Below, in pieces: positions 21,801 through 22,658 of a DNA stretch of 22,658 nucleotides; positions within the stretch are counted from its first letter, which is position 1, and the number at the start of each line of letters is the position of its first letter. This stretch comes from Baffinella frigidus. Lineage: Eukaryota; Cryptophyceae; Cryptomonadales; Baffinellaceae. The notes under the pieces were generated by a model. That model was not told where the DNA came from. It ran no database searches and was given only the letters and a program-made list of their open reading frames with translations. Location of the stretch: NCBI GenBank assembly GCA_026770585.1, contig MU647290.1, positions 91,818-114,475 on the forward strand. The letters are read 5' to 3'. Both the position numbers and the translations under genes were made by a program.

Positions 21801-22511
21801 CCGGCGGTTACATCTAAATGTGTTGTAGGGCGCGTCCAGATGGGAGGGGCCTGTTTAAAACCGTTTTCTTTTACAAGTGGGCGTTTGTGTAGTAACTTTC
21901 GTGAAGTTGGTCGCGTAATTCTGCGAAGTTAGCACAGTCACGAGGTTGGAATACCCCATCCTGGTACAAATATTTACAACCCCACTTGTAGATAGGGTCC
22001 TCTGGCATTTTCGAGTGGAGGCGCTCCAACACCTGGAGAACCTGGATCACCGCACCCTAAACCCTAAACCCTGAACCCTAAACCCTAAACCCTGAACCCT
22101 AAACCCTAAACCCTAAACCCTGAACCCTAAACCCTAAACCCTAAACCCTGAACCCTAAACCCTAAACCCTAATCCTCAAAACCAAACTCCAAACGCCAAC
22201 CCCCAACCCCGCAACGCAGGCGTCTCAACAGCGAGAGACCAACAGCGGCGAGACCAACAGCGGGAGGAGATAGACGAGCGCAACCCCTCGCGCACCCCCC
22301 CGACACCCAAACAGGGCTCATTCGAGGTTTCTGACGGTCAGAGGCTCACCCCCCCCACGCAGCGTCGCCAAAGGCCAAGACACTCTCAATCCTGAAACGC
22401 AAACCCGAAACGCAGGCGCAACAACGGGAGGAGGTAGAGCGGCGCGCCTCGCGCACCCCCTCCGAAGCAGGAAACCCTGCCTGCACCCTAGACTCCAAAC
22501 CCGAAACATGA
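15815..22511 (+). CDS. Second micro-exon gene: Ser/Thr/Pro/Arg-rich protein (function unknown)
   Basis: Proposed exons 15815-15871, 16284-16401, 19210-19259, 20381-20419, 20806-20862, 21031-21076, 22220-22326 and 22416-22511 join in frame from an ATG to a TGA. Exon 1 encodes a short amphipathic start (MADNNPFGGLVGWFGALAK). All other exons encode polar, probably disordered sequence with recurring R-T-P-S or R-T-P-P, potential proline-directed kinase sites, and a Gln/Arg/Glu-rich helix-like piece (residues in 22220-22326). No family is recognised. The phases fit at every junction, but several exons are members of duplicated sets, so the true combination may differ. Introns hold telomere-like arrays and fold-back elements. 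The last exon reads partly into C-rich repeat before the stop, so the real 3' end may lie beyond the window. Confidence 0.5.
15872..16283. other. Intron 1 of the second gene, with an internal direct repeat
   Basis: Two related blocks, CATCAGCCAGGTGTCCGTTG near 16013 and CACCAGCCAGGTGTCCGTTG near 16178, each later followed by TGCAACCTGTCGC. No supported exon inside. Long open frames on both strands here look like chance results of high GC. Confidence 0.45.
16284..16401 (+). CDS. Second gene, exon 2 (largest, Arg/Ser/Glu-rich)
   Basis: Acceptor CATCACGACAG, 118 bases (39 codons plus 1), donor GTGCCG. Encodes EPEKEASALAEGRTPSRRTA, then SREGETRSPMSVNRAMSSG. Start phase 0 matches exon 1. Charged, with no hydrophobic core. 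The exon end and donor are repeated at 16939-16964. Confidence 0.6.
16524..16730. mobile_element. Family B fold-back element, copy 2
   Basis: 207 bp, with the same ends as 6104-6308 and about three-quarters identity by eye. The central CTACCGTAGGGTC segment is conserved in both copies. Confidence 0.8.
16787..16933. mobile_element. Family C fold-back element, copy 6
   Basis: CCACTAGCCCTTGGAGGTGG at the left, CCACTTGGGAGGGCTGGTGG at the right, with an inner TTTACCTTGACATCGGGGTC / GACCCCGATGCAAGGTAAA hairpin around GGATCCGGCC. Confidence 0.7.
16939..16964 (+). repeat. Copy of second-gene exon 2 tail with donor
   Basis: CACCGCGCCATGAGCTCCGG then AG and GTGCCGCA repeats 16379-16408. It directly follows a family C element, much as the exon 3 tail copy of the DoxX-like gene follows a family L element. 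Confidence 0.8.
17251..17396 (-). mobile_element. Family A fold-back element, most complete copy
   Basis: Terminal repeats GGCCTAGCTCTGTCTCAGTC and GACTGAGGCAGAGCTAGACC; inner CCAAAGTTAACGG and GTGTCAACTTGAG are the reverse complement of the plus-oriented copies. 146 bp. This copy defines the family's ends. Confidence 0.8.
17397..17845. other. Intron sequence, lower GC, no gene seen
   Basis: Contains a duplicated ATCCGGTGGGCTGA word near 17465 and an AAT microsatellite at about 17702-17749. Open frames are short and cross the microsatellite. Nothing is assignable. Confidence 0.5.
17702..17749 (+). repeat. AAT/ATA trinucleotide microsatellite
   Basis: Interrupted AAT units with single GAT and AAC variants; about 48 bases. 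Confidence 0.85.
17846..17985. mobile_element. 140-bp MITE with 4-bp target duplication, copy 1
   Basis: Long terminal inverted repeats of about 50 bases starting TTATCTGGGGAAACCTATTT and ending in the complement GATAA. The 4-base GCTC occurs on both sides (17842-17845, 17986-17989). The loop runs in the opposite orientation to copy 2 at 20057-20196. No coding capacity, so mobilised in trans. Confidence 0.9.
18023..18178. mobile_element. Family D fold-back element, copy 3
   Basis: AAGCCAACGCCAGTGAG pairs with the complement at the right end; inner GATTGCCTACGGTAGGAGCC and GGCTCCTACCGTAGGCAATC pair exactly; the AT-rich loop is itself palindromic. Among the best-preserved of the family. Confidence 0.85.
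18251..18386 (+). mobile_element. Family G element, copy 3
   Basis: CAGCCACCGGGGGCTTCACG, GTACTAGAATATTATCCAT and the CCCCCGGATATCCGGGGG palindrome, ending CGCTGCTACG. Nearly full length compared with copy 1. Confidence 0.65.
18649..18785. mobile_element. Family D fold-back element, copy 4
   Basis: ATAGGGTAACGGACTAGGCC pairs with the right end AGTCCGTTACCCTAT. Inner ACGATAGGCCGTAGGG pairs with CCCTACGGCCTACCGT. 137 bp. Confidence 0.8.
18818..18870 (+). repeat. Diverged copy of second-gene exon 3
   Basis: After GGAAGCAG the copy reads RSTEGGTPIGRLKTSAP in the frame of exon 3, but lacks the CAG/GT donor of the copy at 19210-19259. Both copies are preceded by the same GATACGG(GT)GGTGGAAG segment, so the acceptor side was duplicated too. 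Confidence 0.65.
18889..19068. mobile_element. Fold-back element between the two exon 3 copies
   Basis: AAAGCCCCAGAGGAAGTCTC pairs with AACTTCCCCTGGGGCTTTCC. It contains CCTTTTGACGAATTTTGG and CCTTTTGAGGAGAAAATGG blocks. About 180 bp. Confidence 0.65.
19130..19200. repeat. AT-rich repeats of TTAATTAAT and TATCTCTGAGATACGG
   Basis: The palindromic word TATCTCTGAGATA occurs at about 18789, 19140 and 19182, each next to an AT-rich stretch. It flanks both copies of exon 3. Confidence 0.7.
19210..19259 (+). CDS. Second gene, exon 3
   Basis: Acceptor GGAAGCAG, 50 bases (2 plus 16 codons, completing the Gly codon of exon 2), donor GTCAAC. Peptide QSSEGGTPIGRLKSSQ. The phase match with exon 2 is exact. 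Confidence 0.5.
19260..19590 (+). repeat. C-rich telomere-like array (CCCTAAA, CCCGAAA, CCCCAAA, CCACAAA)
   Basis: Starts five bases after the exon 3 donor and moves through several heptamer variants, including a long CCCCAAA run near 19410-19465. The C-rich strand is the sense strand. Confidence 0.9.
19602..19770. mobile_element. AT-rich fold-back element
   Basis: Terminal ATCAATTAATCA and TGATTAATTGAT, with many internal TGATNATCAAT words. Strikingly AT-rich between two GC-rich blocks. 169 bp. Confidence 0.65.
19806..19832 (+). repeat. Decayed copy of the GSP-type exon
   Basis: GGGTCACTAAGGCGGCTCAA then GAGCACT and GTAGGC parallels exon 4 (20381-20419): GSLRRLKST against GSPRRLKSTE. The donor is retained, the acceptor is GGAGGAG without a pyrimidine tract. 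Confidence 0.6.
20057..20196. mobile_element. 140-bp MITE with 4-bp target duplication, copy 2
   Basis: Same length and nearly the same arms as 17846-17985, loop reversed. Starts TTATCCGGGGAAACC and ends GGTTTCCCCGGATAA, flanked by ACAC on both sides (20053-20056, 20197-20200). Confidence 0.9.
20254..20346 (+). repeat. GTGTAGGG/GTGTACG heptamer array
   Basis: About 13 units of GTGTA(G/C)(G/C), G-rich on the sense strand, unlike most arrays in this gene. A sequence cousin of the CCCTACA units at 9490-9590. Confidence 0.85.
20381..20419 (+). CDS. Second gene, exon 4 (begins with 12 G)
   Basis: Acceptor CCTCCAACCCAG, 39 bases (13 codons), donor GTAGAC, phase 0 throughout. Reads GGGGSPRRLKSTE. 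The first 12 bases are all G, exactly four Gly codons, so the frame depends on a slippery run. Confidence 0.45.
20420..20680 (+). repeat. C-rich telomere-like array (CCCTAAA/CCCCAAA)
   Basis: About 260 bases of CCCTAAA, CCCCAAA and CCCCTAACGCCTAAA units between GSP-type exon copies, ending near the acceptor at 20683. A shorter array, 20730-20797, precedes the exon at 20806. Confidence 0.9.
20684..20716 (+). repeat. GSP-type exon copy without donor
   Basis: After TTCCCAG the copy reads GSPVVRITSTE. At the place where a donor is expected the sequence is GGGACT, so it is probably not spliced normally. Confidence 0.6.
20806..20862 (+). CDS. Second gene, exon 5
   Basis: Acceptor CTCGATTCGCAG, 19 codons in phase 0 (GSPVVTRTPSGYPQRTPSQ), donor GTCTCT. 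It contains two R-T-P-S motifs. Tail copies with donors follow at 21031-21076 and 21241-21263. Confidence 0.6.
20925..21018 (-). mobile_element. Family A fold-back element, minus copy
   Basis: GCTCCAAAGTTGACTGGGTT and GCATGTCAACTTAAGAATAG are the reverse complement of the family core. It lies between exon 5 and its first tail copy. Confidence 0.6.
21031..21076 (+). CDS. Second gene, exon 5 copy, possible exon 6
   Basis: 46 bases from GGGTCGCCAG to CCCAGCCAG before donor GTTTTG. A deletion relative to exon 5 changes the end phase to 1, which is the phase needed by the next exon at 22220. The acceptor (ACGGAG) lacks a pyrimidine tract, so it may be a relic. Confidence 0.3.
21120..21238. mobile_element. 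AT-rich hairpin element between exon 5 tail copies
   Basis: AATTGGAGCCATTTTGTCGA pairs with GACAAAATGGCTCCAATT; inner ACTTTTGAGAAATT pairs with AATTTCTCAAAAGT. A fragment of the same element may be present at 4425-4480. Confidence 0.75.
21241..21263 (+). repeat. Second tail copy of exon 5 with donor
   Basis: ACCACCAGCGCACCCCCAGC then CAG and GTCTGT; the exon 5 end and donor with a few changes. Confidence 0.65.
21290..21396 (+). mobile_element. Family A fold-back element, plus copy
   Basis: CTCAAGTTGACATGCAGGGT, then ATCAACTTTGGCGCGGG and AAATTGGTGAGACCGAAT. It is directly followed by a family E element. Confidence 0.6.
21412..21531. mobile_element. Family E fold-back element, copy 3
   Basis: CAGGGGTACCTCGCTCATAA at the left and AGCGAGGTACCCCTG at the right; the right inner arm is diverged. 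Confidence 0.75.
21584..21725. mobile_element. Family C fold-back element, copy 7
   Basis: CCACCAGCCACCACCAGAGA with ACCAAATCAGG at the left, and CAATTTGGTTCACTTCTAGT with GGCTGGTGG at the right; inner AATCAACTTTTGCGATCG. Confidence 0.65.
21765..21830 (+). repeat. Two 33-base direct repeats
   Basis: TGTTTTGTACCGGCAGTTAC plus ATCTAAATGCAC is followed at once by a second unit with three or four changes. Confidence 0.75.
21871..22044 (-). CDS. Minus-strand coding remnant or exon (57 codons, unknown family)
   Basis: The minus-strand frame has 57 sense codons then TAA at 21873-21871, with no stop upstream until the telomere-like array. The peptide includes VLERLHSKMPEDPIYKWGCK, YLYQDGVFQPRDCANFAELR and DQLHESYYTNAHL. 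Balanced residue use, with aromatic and Cys residues, resembles a folded domain and not repeat translation. Third-position GC is lower than in the DoxX-like exons. GATCCAG at the upstream edge could be an acceptor. It lies inside an intron of the plus-strand second gene. I do not recognise it. It could be the end of a captured gene or of a mobile-element protein. Confidence 0.5.
   Translation of the reverse strand, partial: QVLQVLERLHSKMPEDPIYKWGCKYLYQDGVFQPRDCANFAELRDQLHESYYTNAHL
22054..22175 (+). repeat. (CCCTAAA/CCCTGAA)n telomere-like array
   Basis: About 17 regular heptamers with a period-three or -four CCCTGAA variant, C-rich on the sense strand of the second gene, upstream of the acceptor at 22219. 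Confidence 0.9.
22220..22326 (+). CDS. Second gene, exon 7 (Gln/Arg/Glu-rich)
   Basis: Acceptor CGCAACGCAG, 107 bases (2 plus 35 codons), donor GTTTCT. Reads VSTARDQQRRDQQREEIDER then NPSRTPPTPKQGSFE: a short charged helix with a DQQR repeat, followed by S-R-T-P-P. Other frames contain stops. Confidence 0.6.
22416..22511 (+). CDS. Second gene, candidate last exon (diverged relative of exon 7)
   Basis: After AACGCAG the phase-0 frame reads AQQREEVERRASRTPSEAG and continues to TGA at 22509 through repeat-like sequence. It parallels exon 7 (QQREEIDERNPSRTPP), so it is an exon duplicate with preserved charge and R-T-P motif. No GT donor follows within the window. Either it is terminal or the donor was lost. 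Confidence 0.4.
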   Translation, partial: AQQREEVERRASRTPSEAGNPACTLDSKPET

Positions 22512-22658
22512 AACATCAAACCCGAAACATGAACCCGAAACCCGAAACATGAAACCCGAAAATTGAAACCCGAACCCCGAAACCCGAAACATGAAACCCG
22601 AAACCCTGAACCCTAAAGCCCAAACCCTGCACCCTACACCCCAAACCCCAAATCCCAA
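22485..22658 (+). repeat. C-rich repeat (CCCGAAACATGAAA and CCCTAAA variants)
   Basis: Irregular CCCGAAA and ACATGAAA units run to the end of the window. No gene is seen. Confidence 0.85.

Noticed and set aside
1-22658. rRNA, tRNA or organelle/bacterial genes
   Set aside because: No conserved rRNA blocks or cloverleaf with the expected TTCGA-type arm were noticed by eye, and there are no operon-like gene runs; a covariance-model scan would be decisive.

Overview
This is a repeat-dense piece of nuclear DNA from a microbial eukaryote, most likely an alga. It has no bacterial-type operons, no rRNA or tRNA that I can see, and no long open frame that is credibly a gene. Coding sequence instead survives as very short exons (22 to 118 bases) with GT..AG borders and GC-rich third codon positions, often with GTGCG-type donors. 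Arrays of plant/alga-type telomere-like repeats (TTTAGGG/CCCTAAA and variants) occur inside introns at many internal places. TTTAGGG repeats fit green algae, dinoflagellates or chromerids. The GTGCG donors lean towards a prasinophyte-like green alga, but this is a weak inference. Bases 10549-11121 are an assembly gap.

Layout. (1) About 30-2868, minus strand: a probable gene, partial at its 5' end, in four small phase-compatible exons (2868-2822, 2290-2228, 474-362, 222-30). (2) About 2870-4010: divergent spacer filled with fold-back elements. (3) 4011-12129, plus strand: the best gene in the window, eight exons that join in one frame (492 nt, 163 aa) to give a four-helix DoxX-like/TMEM35-type membrane protein. 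(4) About 12130-15800: repeats plus two candidate minus-strand coding pieces, a hydrophobic segment (13781-13990) and a Cys/His-rich C-terminus (13122-13218). (5) 15815 to at least 22511, plus strand: a second micro-exon gene encoding a Ser/Thr/Pro/Arg-rich, probably disordered protein with recurring R-T-P-S motifs. A minus-strand coding remnant (21871-22044) sits inside it.

The introns and spacers are packed with more than a dozen families of short inverted-repeat (MITE-like) elements. These include a 140-bp element present twice in opposite orientation with 4-bp target duplications, and a perfect 135-bp inverted repeat.

The most unusual pattern is repeated local duplication of exon 3' ends together with their 5' splice sites (exons 3, 5, 6 and 7 of the DoxX-like gene; exons 2 to 5 of the second gene). 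The copies are interleaved with fold-back elements and telomere-like arrays. The telomere-like arrays also tend to have their C-rich strand as the sense strand, just upstream of splice acceptors. Together these suggest an intron-remodelling process that repeatedly copies exon-intron boundaries. All gene models here are hand-built from sequence and need transcript data.
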